Shown here: piece by piece, positions 53,524-64,000 of the stretch
Position numbering within the stretch: the stretch's first letter is position 1
Layout of the letters: each line of letters starts with the position of its first letter
NCBI RefSeq assembly: GCF_009711085.1
Contig: NZ_WMKA01000008.1
Coordinates: 25,544-89,543 of the forward strand
Direction of reading: 5' to 3'
Source of the DNA: Cellulosimicrobium composti
Lineage (GTDB): Bacteria; Actinomycetota; Actinomycetes; Actinomycetales; Cellulomonadaceae
DNA: 64,000 nt
Notes under the pieces: generated by a model
Database searches by the model: none
The model's input: only the letters and a program-made list of their open reading frames with translations
Told to the model about the DNA's origin: nothing
Program-made: the position numbers and the translations under genes

Positions 53524-54822
53524 ATGCGCATCGCCGTCATCGCCCTGGGCAAGATCGGGCTTCCCCTTGCTGTCCAGTTCGCCGACCAAGGGCACGACGT
53601 CGTGGGCGTCGACGTCAACCCTGCCGTCGTCGACAAGGTCAACTCCGGGGTGGAGCCGTTCCCCGGCGAGGCGCATCTTCAGGACAAGCTCACCGAGCTC
53701 GTGCCGGCGGGGCGGCTGCGGGCGACGACCGACTACGGCGACGCGGTCCCCGGCGCCGACGCCGTCGTGCTGGTGGTCCCGTTGTTCGTCGACGAGGAGA
53801 CGGCGCAACCGGACTTCGGGTGGATGGACGCCGCGACGCGGTCGCTCGCCGAGCACCTGACCCCGGGGACCCTCGTGTCCTACGAGACGACTCTTCCGGT
53901 CGGGACCACGCGCAAGCGGTGGAAGCCGCTCCTCGAGGAGGTCTCCGGCCTCCGCGAGGGTGAGGACTTCCACCTCGTCTTCTCCCCGGAACGCGTGCTG
54001 ACGGGACGGGTGTTCGCCGACCTGCGCCGTTACCCGAAGCTCGTCGGCGGTCTCTCCGAGGCCGGCGCCCAGCGGGCCCGCGAGTTCTACGAGGCGGTGC
54101 TCACGTTCGACGAGCGGGCCGACCTCGCCCGCCCGAACGGCGTGTGGGACCTGGGCTCGGCCGAGGCGGCGGAGCTCGCCAAGCTCGCGGAGACCACCTA
54201 CCGGGACGTCAACATCGGCCTCGCCAACCAGTTCGCCCTGTTCGCCGACGAGCACGCGATCGACGTCTACTCCGTCATCGAGGCGTGCAACTCGCAGCCC
54301 TACAGCCACATCCACCGCCCGGGGATCGCGGTGGGGGGTCACTGCATCCCCGTCTACCCGCGGCTCTACCTCTCGGTGGACCCGAAGGCCTCCATCGTCC
54401 GCGAGGCCCGATCCGTGAACGCGGCGATGCCCGAGCGTGTGGTCGAGCGCGCGGCCGAGGTCCTCGGCGACCTCTCCGGGCTGCGCGCCGTGGTCCTCGG
54501 CGCCGCGTACCGCGGTGGGGTCAAGGAGACGGCGTTCTCGGGCGTCTTCGCGACCGTCCAGGCACTCGAGAAGCGCGGTGCGACCGTCGTCGTCCACGAC
54601 CCGCTGTACTCCGACGAGGAGCTGCGTTCGCTGGGCCTCGAGCCGTACGCGTACGGCGAGGCCGCCGACCTTGCGGTGGTCCAGACGGACCACGCCGAGT
54701 ACGCGGAACTCGCTCCGGAGCGGATCCCGGGCGTCCGCCTCGTCGTCGACGGCCGCCGCGTCACCGACGCCGCCCGGTGGTCGGGTACGCCGCGCATCGT
54801 GCTCGGTGGCGGGACGGCGTGA
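53524..54822 (+). CDS. Nucleotide-sugar 6-dehydrogenase (WbpA/WecC type)
   Basis: A 432-residue NAD+-dependent enzyme that oxidises C6 of a UDP-sugar to a carboxylate. The Rossmann fold begins MRIAVIALGKIGLPLAVQFA. Central residues are in TLPVGTTRKRW, FSPERVLTGR and AELAKLAETTYRDVNIGLAN, and the catalytic cysteine is in GGHCIPVYPRLYLS. The last motif is closer to UDP-ManNAc/UDP-GlcNAc dehydrogenases than to UDP-glucose dehydrogenase. Either UDP-ManNAcA (with the epimerase) or UDP-GlcNAcA (start of the WbpA-B-E-D route) fits. The ATG at 53524 has a ribosome site; a TTG at 53464 would add 20 unlikely residues. Confidence 0.92.
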   Translation: MRIAVIALGKIGLPLAVQFADQGHDVVGVDVNPAVVDKVNSGVEPFPGEAHLQDKLTELVPAGRLRATTDYGDAVPGADAVVLVVPLFVDEETAQPDFGWMDAATRSLAEHLTPGTLVSYETTLPVGTTRKRWKPLLEEVSGLREGEDFHLVFSPERVLTGRVFADLRRYPKLVGGLSEAGAQRAREFYEAVLTFDERADLARPNGVWDLGSAEAAELAKLAETTYRDVNIGLANQFALFADEHAIDVYSVIEACNSQPYSHIHRPGIAVGGHCIPVYPRLYLSVDPKASIVREARSVNAAMPERVVERAAEVLGDLSGLRAVVLGAAYRGGVKETAFSGVFATVQALEKRGATVVVHDPLYSDEELRSLGLEPYAYGEAADLAVVQTDHAEYAELAPERIPGVRLVVDGRRVTDAARWSGTPRIVLGGGTA

Positions 54823-55784
54823 CCGCACCGGACGGTTCCGCGGCGCGGGTCGTCGCCGTCGTCGTCGCGTACGCGCGCCGAGACCTGCTCGTCGAGGCGC
54901 TCGACGCGCTCGCCGAGCAGACCCGTCAGGTCGACGCGGTGCTCGTCGTCGACAACGCGTCGCCCGACGACTCGGCGGTCGTGGCGTCGACGCACCGGGT
55001 GCAGCCGACCGTGCTCGAGCTCGCGCGCAACACGGGCGGCGCGGGGGGCTTCGCCGTCGGCATCGCGCACGCCGTCGACGCGATGGGCGCGGACCTCGTC
55101 TGGCTCATGGACGACGACACGATCCCGCGACCCGAGGCGCTGCACGAGCTCCTCGCGGCGCGGGACGACTACGACGGACCGGTCGCGATCCTCGGGAGCC
55201 GGGTCGTCTGGACGGACGGGCGCGAGCATCCGATGAACACGCCGCGCCGACGCCCCGGCGCGTCGGGTCACGCGATGCGCTCGGCGGCGTCCGTCGCGGC
55301 GATGCCGGTGCGGTCGTCGTCGTTCGTGTCCATGCTCGTCGACGCCCGAGCGGTCCGGTACCACGGGCTGCCGATCGCGGACTATTTCATCTGGAACGAC
55401 GACTTCGAGTACTCGGCCAGGCTGCTGCGGACTGGGACCGGGCTGCACGTCCCGCGCAGCGTCGTCGAGCACCGGACGAAGTCCTTCGGCGCGTCCGACG
55501 CCGACCCGGGGCCACGCTTCTATTACGAGGTGCGCAACAAGATCTGGATGCTCACGCGGTCGTCGTCGCTCTCCGCGTCCGAGCGCGTCCTGTATGCGGG
55601 CGCGAGCGCGCGTCGATGGGTCCGGACCGCCGGGCGATCCGAGGATCGGCGGGCGCTGCTCAGGGCCGGTGCACGAGGCCTGCGCGACGGCTTGTTCCGG
55701 AGCCCCCGGTCGAACGTGACGTCGCTAGCCGGACTCGGCCCCGTCAGCGGCTCGGTGGAGCGACTGGAACGGTCCGCGCGGTGA
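54819..55784 (+). CDS. Family 2 glycosyltransferase, GlfT1-like
   Basis: A 321-residue GT2 enzyme. VVVAYARRDLLVEALDALAE, LVVDNASPDDSAVV, LARNTGGAGGFAVGIAHAVD and LMDDDTIPRPEAL follow the pattern of actinobacterial galactofuranosyl (GlfT1) or rhamnosyl transferases. FIWNDDFEYSARLLRTG carries the likely catalytic acid. It starts in a GTGA overlap with the dehydrogenase stop. Nearby glf and a GlfT2-like gene make a galactan-starting role attractive, but WbbL-type rhamnosyl transfer is the alternative. Confidence 0.78.
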   Translation: MTAPDGSAARVVAVVVAYARRDLLVEALDALAEQTRQVDAVLVVDNASPDDSAVVASTHRVQPTVLELARNTGGAGGFAVGIAHAVDAMGADLVWLMDDDTIPRPEALHELLAARDDYDGPVAILGSRVVWTDGREHPMNTPRRRPGASGHAMRSAASVAAMPVRSSSFVSMLVDARAVRYHGLPIADYFIWNDDFEYSARLLRTGTGLHVPRSVVEHRTKSFGASDADPGPRFYYEVRNKIWMLTRSSSLSASERVLYAGASARRWVRTAGRSEDRRALLRAGARGLRDGLFRSPRSNVTSLAGLGPVSGSVERLERSAR

Positions 55785-56668
55785 CAGGGACGCCGTTCTC
55801 CGTCCTGCTCCCGTACTACCGCAACGACGACCCCGCGCACCTGCGAAGGTCCTTTCTCTCAGTGACGGCCGATCAGACACGCACGCCGGACGAGGTCGTG
55901 CTGGTCGAGGACGGTCCGACCGGTCACGAGCTCGACGCGACGGTGCGCGGACTGCTGGAGGGGTCCGTCGTCCCGGTCCAGCACGTGCGCCTCGAGACGA
56001 ACGTCGGGCTCGCCCGCGCCCTGGAGGAAGGGCTGGCCCGCTGTCGACACGAGATCGTCGCCAGGCAGGACGCGGACGACGTCTCTCGCCCGGGGCGCTT
56101 CGCCCGGCAGCTTCCGCTTCTCGAGCAGGGTTTCGACCTCGTCGGTAGTGCGATCGAGGAGCTCGACGACCGGCGTGCCGGAGAAGGGCTCGTCCGTGTG
56201 CCACCGACGACGCAGGCCGACATCGAGCGGCGGGCGCGCTTCGCGTCTCCCTTCAACCACCCGACCGTGGTCTTCCGTCGGACCGCGGTCCGGGAGGCCG
56301 GTGGATATCAGCACCTCGATCTTCTCGAGGACTACTGGCTGTTCGCTCGTATGATCGCCCGCGGCGCCCGCGTGGCGAACGTCCCGGAACCGCTCGTGCT
56401 CTACCGGGTCGATGCCGGCGCGTATCGTCGCCGTGGAGGTCGAAGGCTGCTCCGCTCGGAGATCGAGCTGCAGAGCCGCATGCACCGCATCGGATTCACC
56501 ACGCGTGCGCAGCACGTCCGCAACGTGGTCCTTCGCGGCGGCTATCGTGTCCTGGGCGAACCGGTCCGGCGCGCCCTCTATCGGTCCTGGGTCCGGCTCG
56601 CGACCCGCCGAGCGCCCCTGGGGCCTGCCCGGCACGCGAACCACCAGGCGAAGACCCGTGATGAGTGA
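55781..56668 (+). CDS. Family 2 glycosyltransferase
   Basis: A 295-residue GT2 enzyme. It has FSVLLPYYRNDDPAHLRRSF, VLVEDGPTGHELD, NVGLARALEEGLARCRHEIV, the metal motif ARQDADDVSRPGRFARQL and HLDLLEDYWLFARMI. The pattern resembles capsule and teichuronic-type transferases. GTGA overlap with the previous gene. The basic C-terminal tail (ATRRAPLGPARHANHQ) could lie at the membrane surface. The donor is unknown. Confidence 0.85.
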   Translation: MTGTPFSVLLPYYRNDDPAHLRRSFLSVTADQTRTPDEVVLVEDGPTGHELDATVRGLLEGSVVPVQHVRLETNVGLARALEEGLARCRHEIVARQDADDVSRPGRFARQLPLLEQGFDLVGSAIEELDDRRAGEGLVRVPPTTQADIERRARFASPFNHPTVVFRRTAVREAGGYQHLDLLEDYWLFARMIARGARVANVPEPLVLYRVDAGAYRRRGGRRLLRSEIELQSRMHRIGFTTRAQHVRNVVLRGGYRVLGEPVRRALYRSWVRLATRRAPLGPARHANHQAKTRDE

Positions 56669-56683
56669 GGAAACGAGGCGTCG

Positions 56684-58666
56684 GTGAGCTGGTGGTCCGT
56701 CCTGGACGAGCTCGGGTGGGCGCTCGCCTTCCTCTTCGGACCAGGCCTCGCCGTCGGTGCCGCGCTGGGCCTGCGCCGCGCCTGGCTCCTGGCTGCTGCC
56801 CCCGCCGTGAGTGTGGCAACGCTCGGTGGCGGGGCGATCGCGCTCGAGCTCGTCGGGGTCCCGTGGGGACGTCTCGGCGCCGTCGCCGTCACCGTGGTCG
56901 TCGTCCTATGCGTCCTCGGGCTCCGTCGTCTTTTCGGCTCCCGGTGGCCATCCGACTCCGCTACCCCGCCCTCCGGCATCTGGACGCTCGTCGGCCTCGC
57001 GGTCTCCGTCCCGCTCGCGGCCCTGCCCATCAAGCGAGGGATGGTCGACCCAGGCATGCCGGCTCAGACGTGGGACACGCCGTTCCATGTCAACGCGGTG
57101 CGCTGGATCCTCGAGAACGGAGACGGGTCGACGCTCCACCTCGGCGCGGTCTCGACCAACCCGCAGATCGAGCGCTTCTACCCGGCGGGCTGGCACGACG
57201 TCGTTGCGCTGGTCGTCGGTGACTCGATCCCCGCGGCGATCAACGTCACCGCCATCGTCGTGGCCGCGGTCGTGTGGCCTCTCGGCCTCGCGTGCCTCGC
57301 TGGCGCGATCGTGCCGGCGAGCCGCCTGGCGCCCGTCGTCGCGATGTGCGTCGGCGGCGCGTTCGTCGCCTTCCCCGCCCGCATGCAGTCCGTCGGGACG
57401 CTCTGGCCCAACGCGCTCGCGTTCGCCATGCTCCCCGTCGCGCTCGCTCTGACCGTCCGGCTGACCGGGATGCGGCGTGCCGCGCTGCCGGGAGCAGATG
57501 CCGGGAGCCGACCCGTCGTCCTGCTCGCGCTCGTCGCGGTGCTCGGGGGTATCGGTGTCTGTCACCCCAACGGTGTCCTGGCCTACGTCGTCCTGAGCGC
57601 CCCGCTGTGGGGCGCCGCATGGTGGCGTGCCGCCCGCGACTACCGGACGGCGTCGGTCGCGGTGCGATCCGTGGTGGTCGCGATCCCGGTCGCGGTCCTC
57701 GTGGTCGGATCGGTGCTCGCGTTCTCCCCGCTCGTCCGTTCCGTGTCCGCGTACGAACGGGAGCATCTCCAGGGCCGCGGCAGCGCCGTGGTCAGCGTTC
57801 TCACGGACGCCCAGCAGGCGGGCATGATCTACGGCAACTCGGACAGGGCGTGGTGGCTCCTCGTGCTCGTCGCAGCCGGGGTGCTGACGGCCCTGCTGCT
57901 CCGTCGTGGTCGATGGCTGCTCGTGAGCCTGGCTCTGGTGACCGGCATGTACACCCTGACCGTCGCCCCGATGCCGGCGCTCCAGTGGATCGTGGGGCCG
58001 TGGTACTCGGACCCGCTGCGCATCGGCGCTCTCGGTGTGGTCGCGATGGCACCCCTGGCCGCGCTCGGTGTCGTCGGCGTCGGCGAGACTGCCCGCCGGG
58101 CCGTGGGCGCGCGCGGAGGGGGAGGGGCCCGGCGCGCGGCGGTCATGGCCGACGTCGTCACGGCGGGAGTGCTCGTCGTCGCGGTCGTCGGCAGCGGCTG
58201 GCTGCGCGCCGACGGTCGGCAGTGGATGTACGACCTCTATTACGCTGACCCCGAGGGCCGTTGGGGGCTGGTGACCGAGGACGAGCTCGCGATGATCGAA
58301 CGACTTGGCGACGAACTGCCCGAGGACGCGGTCGTGCTCGGTTCGCCTTTCACCGGCGCCCCGTTCGTGTACGGGATGACTGGTCGCGAGGTGGTGTTCC
58401 CCCACATCACGGGCACGTGGGGGCCGGACGAGAGGCTGATCGCGACCGATCTCGATCGGCGGTGGGACGCGGACGAGGTCTGCGCGGCGATGGAACGCGT
58501 CGGGGTGACCCACCTCTACGTCGACTCTCGTCCCTACTGGCCGGAGAACGAGAACCAGGTGCTCTACGAGGCCTTGCTCGACGAGCCCGACGAGCTACCG
58601 CTCGGCCTCGAGCTCGTGGACGAGGGCGGCTCGGCGCGCGTGTACGCGATCACCTCATGTGAGTAG
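56684..58666 (+). CDS. Polytopic membrane protein, DUF6541-like
   Basis: A 660-residue protein with about 13 hydrophobic helices and a soluble C-terminal domain of about 150 residues. After helix pair 4 an extracellular loop contains TPFHVNAVRWILENGDGST and RFYPAGWHDVVALV, in the manner of GT-C glycosyltransferases. DUF6541 proteins sit in actinobacterial cell-wall glycan loci and are suspected membrane glycosyltransferases; activity is not shown by the sequence. The tail has EDAVVLGSPFTGAPFVYGMTG, as in related proteins. The start is GTG with GAGGCG upstream, 15 bases after the previous stop. Confidence 0.82.
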   Translation: MSWWSVLDELGWALAFLFGPGLAVGAALGLRRAWLLAAAPAVSVATLGGGAIALELVGVPWGRLGAVAVTVVVVLCVLGLRRLFGSRWPSDSATPPSGIWTLVGLAVSVPLAALPIKRGMVDPGMPAQTWDTPFHVNAVRWILENGDGSTLHLGAVSTNPQIERFYPAGWHDVVALVVGDSIPAAINVTAIVVAAVVWPLGLACLAGAIVPASRLAPVVAMCVGGAFVAFPARMQSVGTLWPNALAFAMLPVALALTVRLTGMRRAALPGADAGSRPVVLLALVAVLGGIGVCHPNGVLAYVVLSAPLWGAAWWRAARDYRTASVAVRSVVVAIPVAVLVVGSVLAFSPLVRSVSAYEREHLQGRGSAVVSVLTDAQQAGMIYGNSDRAWWLLVLVAAGVLTALLLRRGRWLLVSLALVTGMYTLTVAPMPALQWIVGPWYSDPLRIGALGVVAMAPLAALGVVGVGETARRAVGARGGGGARRAAVMADVVTAGVLVVAVVGSGWLRADGRQWMYDLYYADPEGRWGLVTEDELAMIERLGDELPEDAVVLGSPFTGAPFVYGMTGREVVFPHITGTWGPDERLIATDLDRRWDADEVCAAMERVGVTHLYVDSRPYWPENENQVLYEALLDEPDELPLGLELVDEGGSARVYAITSCE

Positions 58667-58743
58667 CCGTCCCCGCCCGTGAACGTTCGGTGTTGACCCC
58701 GTCGCCGGAGCCCGCGACGACGGTCCCGGACCTGCCGGTCACG

Positions 58744-58749
58744 TAGGCT
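58744..58749 (+). promoter_or_regulatory. Candidate -10 (TAGGCT) of the glf operon
   Basis: It gives a start site near 58757 and a leader of about 25 bases with AAGGAG before the GTG at 58782. Confidence 0.5.
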
Positions 58750-58781
58750 GTCCCGGCCAGCGTGCTTACTAAGGAGATTGA

Positions 58782-61959
<3,178 letters not shown>

Positions 61960-61963
<4 letters not shown>

Positions 61964-62814
61964 CCACGGGGGCACCGCTCGTCGCCCCAGGACAAGGTCG
62001 CGGGCTTCTCGACGTCCTGGACCGCCGGTTCCTCCTCCGGCTCATCGTCCGGAAGGAGCTCCGGGTCCGCTACCGCGGATCCGTGCTCGGGATGGCCTGG
62101 TCGTACGTCAAGCCGGCGACGCAGTTCGCCGTCTTCTTTGTGGCGATGGGGCTTTTTCTCCGGCTCGGTGACCAGATCGAGGACTACGCGGTCTACCTCT
62201 TCTCGGGCATCGTCGTCATCAACTTCTTCGGCGAGGGCTTCGGCAACGCGACCCGCTCGATCGTGTGGAACGCGCCGTTGGTCCGAAAGATCTACCTGCC
62301 GCGCGAGCTCTTCCCCGTGGCGTCGATCTATGTTTCGGCGGTCCACTTCTTCCCCCAGCTAGTGGTCCTCCTCGTCGGGACCGTGATCGCCGGCTGGAGG
62401 CCCAGCGCCGCCGAGTTGGCCGCCGGCGTGCTGGGGCTCGTGATCATCGCGACGCTCGCCCTCGGGCTCGGGCTCCTCGCGGGGGCGATCAACGTCTTCT
62501 ACCGCGACGCCGAGAACTTCGTCGACCTCATCGTCATGGTCGCGACCTGGGCGTCTCCCATCCTCTACAGCTGGGAGATGGTCCGGGACACCCTTCCAGG
62601 GTGGCTCTTCACCGTCTACCAGCTCAACCCCATCACGGCTGCGGTCGAGCTCTTCCACTACTGCTTCTGGTTCCCTGCCACGTCCCGGACCGCCGAGATG
62701 CCGCCGAACCTGTGGATGTGGGGATTCGTGGGCCTCGGAATCTCCGTCGCGGTCGTGTTCCTCGGCCAGTCCGCCTTCCGGCGCCTCGAGGGGCGCTTCG
62801 CGCAGGAGCTGTGA
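61960..62814 (+). CDS. wzm: Polysaccharide ABC exporter permease (Wzm type)
   Basis: A 284-residue ABC-2 permease. After LIVRKELRVRYRGSVLGMAW, typical of Wzm/TagG, there are about six membrane helices (for example FAVFFVAMGLFLRLG and LGLVIIATLALGLGLLAGAI), with AINVFYRDAENFVDLIVM between. It would export the lipid-linked galactan made by the preceding enzymes. GTGA overlap with glfT2, and its stop shares a base with the ATPase start. Confidence 0.92.
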
Positions 62815-63536
62815 TGACGACGTCCATCGAGATCTCTCACGTCCAGAAGCGGTTCACGCTGCGACACAACCGCTCCCTCAAGGAGCTCGCCGTCGCGCTG
62901 GTGCGCGGAAAGGACCTGTCCGACACGTTCCTGGCGCTCGACGACGTGTCACTGACCGTCCAGGAGGGCGAGACGGTCGCCCTGCTCGGGTTCAACGGCT
63001 CAGGAAAGTCGACGCTTCTCAAGCTCATCTCCGGCGTCCTGCAGCCGGACTCCGGGACGATCGGCACCCGTGGCCGGGTCGCGGGGCTCATCGAGGTCGG
63101 CGCGGGCTTTCACCCGGACCTCACGGGTCGCGAGAACGTGCTGCTCAACGGTGCGATCCTCGGCATGTCCGAGAAGCAGGTCCAGCAGCGCTTCGACGAC
63201 ATCGTGGCCTTCAGCGAGATCGAGAAGTTCATCGACACCGAGGTGAAGTTCTACTCGTCCGGGATGTTCCTGCGCCTGGCGTTCGCGGTCGCGGTGCACT
63301 CCGACCCGGAAGTCTTCCTCATCGACGAGATCCTGGCCGTCGGGGACGAACCTTTCCAGCGTAAGTGCCTCGACCGCGTGCGCCAGCTGCGTGACGAGGG
63401 GCGGACGCTCGTGATCGTCAGCCACGACCTCGACATGGTGGCCGACCTGTGCGACCGCGGTGTCCTGCTCGAGAAGGGTGTCGTCATCGCGGACGGCGAG
63501 TCGCACTCCGTCGTCGAGAAGATGCGCCAGGGCTGA
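62814..63536 (+). CDS. wzt: Polysaccharide ABC exporter ATPase (Wzt type)
   Basis: A 240-residue ATPase. Walker A GFNGSGKST, GLIEVGAGFHPDLTGRENVL and ILGMSEKQVQQRFDDIVAFS, typical of Wzt/TagH. The signature region is KFYSSGMFLRLAFAVAV, Walker B VFLIDEILAVGDEPF, switch SHDLDMV. There is no C-terminal carbohydrate-binding domain, so substrate choice would not depend on chain-end recognition, as in the mycobacterial galactan exporter. The ATG at 62814 follows AGGAG. A bidirectional terminator follows the stop. Confidence 0.93.
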   Translation: MTTSIEISHVQKRFTLRHNRSLKELAVALVRGKDLSDTFLALDDVSLTVQEGETVALLGFNGSGKSTLLKLISGVLQPDSGTIGTRGRVAGLIEVGAGFHPDLTGRENVLLNGAILGMSEKQVQQRFDDIVAFSEIEKFIDTEVKFYSSGMFLRLAFAVAVHSDPEVFLIDEILAVGDEPFQRKCLDRVRQLRDEGRTLVIVSHDLDMVADLCDRGVLLEKGVVIADGESHSVVEKMRQG

Positions 63537-63570
63537 CGCGCCGTGACGCGCTCTGAGCGATAGTCCGGTG

Positions 63571-63599
63571 GTGGCGCGCACCCCGGAGGTGCGCGCCGC
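63571..63599. terminator. Bidirectional terminator hairpin
   Basis: Arms 63573-63582 and 63588-63597 pair perfectly over 10 bp with a 5-base loop. A wobble and a G-C pair extend the stem to 63571/63599. It lies between the convergent wzt and the next gene. Confidence 0.75.
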
Positions 63600-63604
63600 T
63601 GGCG

Positions 63605-64000
63605 TCACCAGACCGTGACGCGCTCGGCGGCGACGAGCCGGGAGAGCGCCTCCGCGTCCGCGGCGAGCGCGTGTGCCCGGCCGCAGGAGAGCTGGACGAC
63701 CGACCCGTCGTCGGCCAGGACGCCGAGCACCGCGCGGAGCGCCTCCTCGAGGGTGGTCCCGCCCCGTGCCAGGACGCGGGCGCCCGGGGTCGCACCCTCC
63801 GGGGGCACGGACCCCAGGACGAGGTCGGCGTGCAAGGCGACGATCCCCGCGGCGGTCTCGAGCGCGGCCGTCCCGCGGCCCGGCTCCGGAGACCAGCCGA
63901 CTTGATCCCCGTACGTCATGACGGCGGACGCGGCGTCGACGGCGCCCGCCGGGAGGTCGCCGTCGTAGCGCCGTGCCAGCGCGGGCAGGGAGATGGCCAC
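63605..64000 (-). CDS. Probable TIGR03089 family protein (C-terminal part only)
   Basis: An open frame of 131 residues runs off the right end, so the start is missing; the GTG at 64000 is probably internal. The part seen is soluble, Ala-rich, and ends LSRLVAAERVTVW. Features such as RYDGDLPAGAVDAA, GDQVGWSP and ADLVLGSVPP resemble TIGR03089, a small actinobacterial family related to the front of AMP-binding enzymes. Its position beside LCP and galactan genes matches the setting I recall for the mycobacterial member (Rv3268). Function is unknown. Confidence 0.5.
   Translation of the reverse strand: MAISLPALARRYDGDLPAGAVDAASAVMTYGDQVGWSPEPGRGTAALETAAGIVALHADLVLGSVPPEGATPGARVLARGGTTLEEALRAVLGVLADDGSVVQLSCGRAHALAADAEALSRLVAAERVTVW

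Overview
The window is high-GC chromosomal DNA (about 73-75% GC in most hand-counted lines, dipping to 62-68% in one block) from an actinobacterium. A WhiB regulator, a PdtaS-type kinase, an EccC-like ATPase, a cellobiose cluster of the CebR type, many leaderless GTG/ATG starts and galactan genes without mycolate genes point to Micrococcales, most likely a cellulolytic Cellulomonas/Cellulosimicrobium/Isoptericola relative. That placement is inference. I saw no tRNA, rRNA, IS element, CRISPR array or clear pseudogene, and no gene-free stretch longer than 300 bases.

Left part (0-30 kb) is mostly housekeeping and regulation. It holds the 3' part of putA, an AlkZ-like winged-helix protein, and a cellobiose/beta-glucoside cluster on the minus strand in the order cebE-cebF-cebG-bglC-cebR. 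Three CebR-like 14-bp boxes and a promoter lie before cebE, and strong hairpins separate cebE/cebF and cebG/bglC. Next come a DUF2505 protein, pdtaS, whiB1, a small membrane protein, a 1608-residue EccC-like FtsK/SpoIIIE ATPase, a MacB-like ABC transporter, two head-to-head two-component systems, gtrA, and purK-purE.

Right part (30-63.5 kb) is one large cell-wall polysaccharide locus. It begins with two LCP ligase-type proteins, a DUF2304 protein plus polyprenyl-phosphate glycosyltransferase pair, and three sugar-nucleotide enzymes (acetyltransferase, aminotransferase, oxidoreductase). Two secreted cell-wall proteins follow, convergent and sharing the same FG-GAP repeat tail: a peptidoglycan amidase and a SpoIID-type protein. 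Then comes a tightly coupled six-gene operon of glycosyltransferases around a PglK-like ABC flippase; a UDP-GlcNAc 2-epimerase divergent from a second glycosyltransferase operon with a UDP-sugar 6-dehydrogenase; and a galactofuranan module (glf, GlfT2-like transferase, Wzm/Wzt exporter). The window ends in the C-terminal part of a probable TIGR03089 protein.

How it fits together: the sugar-nucleotide enzymes could jointly make a UDP-diacetamido-uronic acid. The glycosyltransferases would build a heteropolymer flipped by the PglK-like pump. The glf module would make and export a galactofuran, the LCP proteins would attach glycans to peptidoglycan, and the amidase/SpoIID pair would remodel the wall. 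The undecaprenyl-phosphate sugar-1-phosphate transferase that would start synthesis is not in the window. Lower GC from about 38.64 to 50.1 kb marks part of this locus as compositionally distinct.
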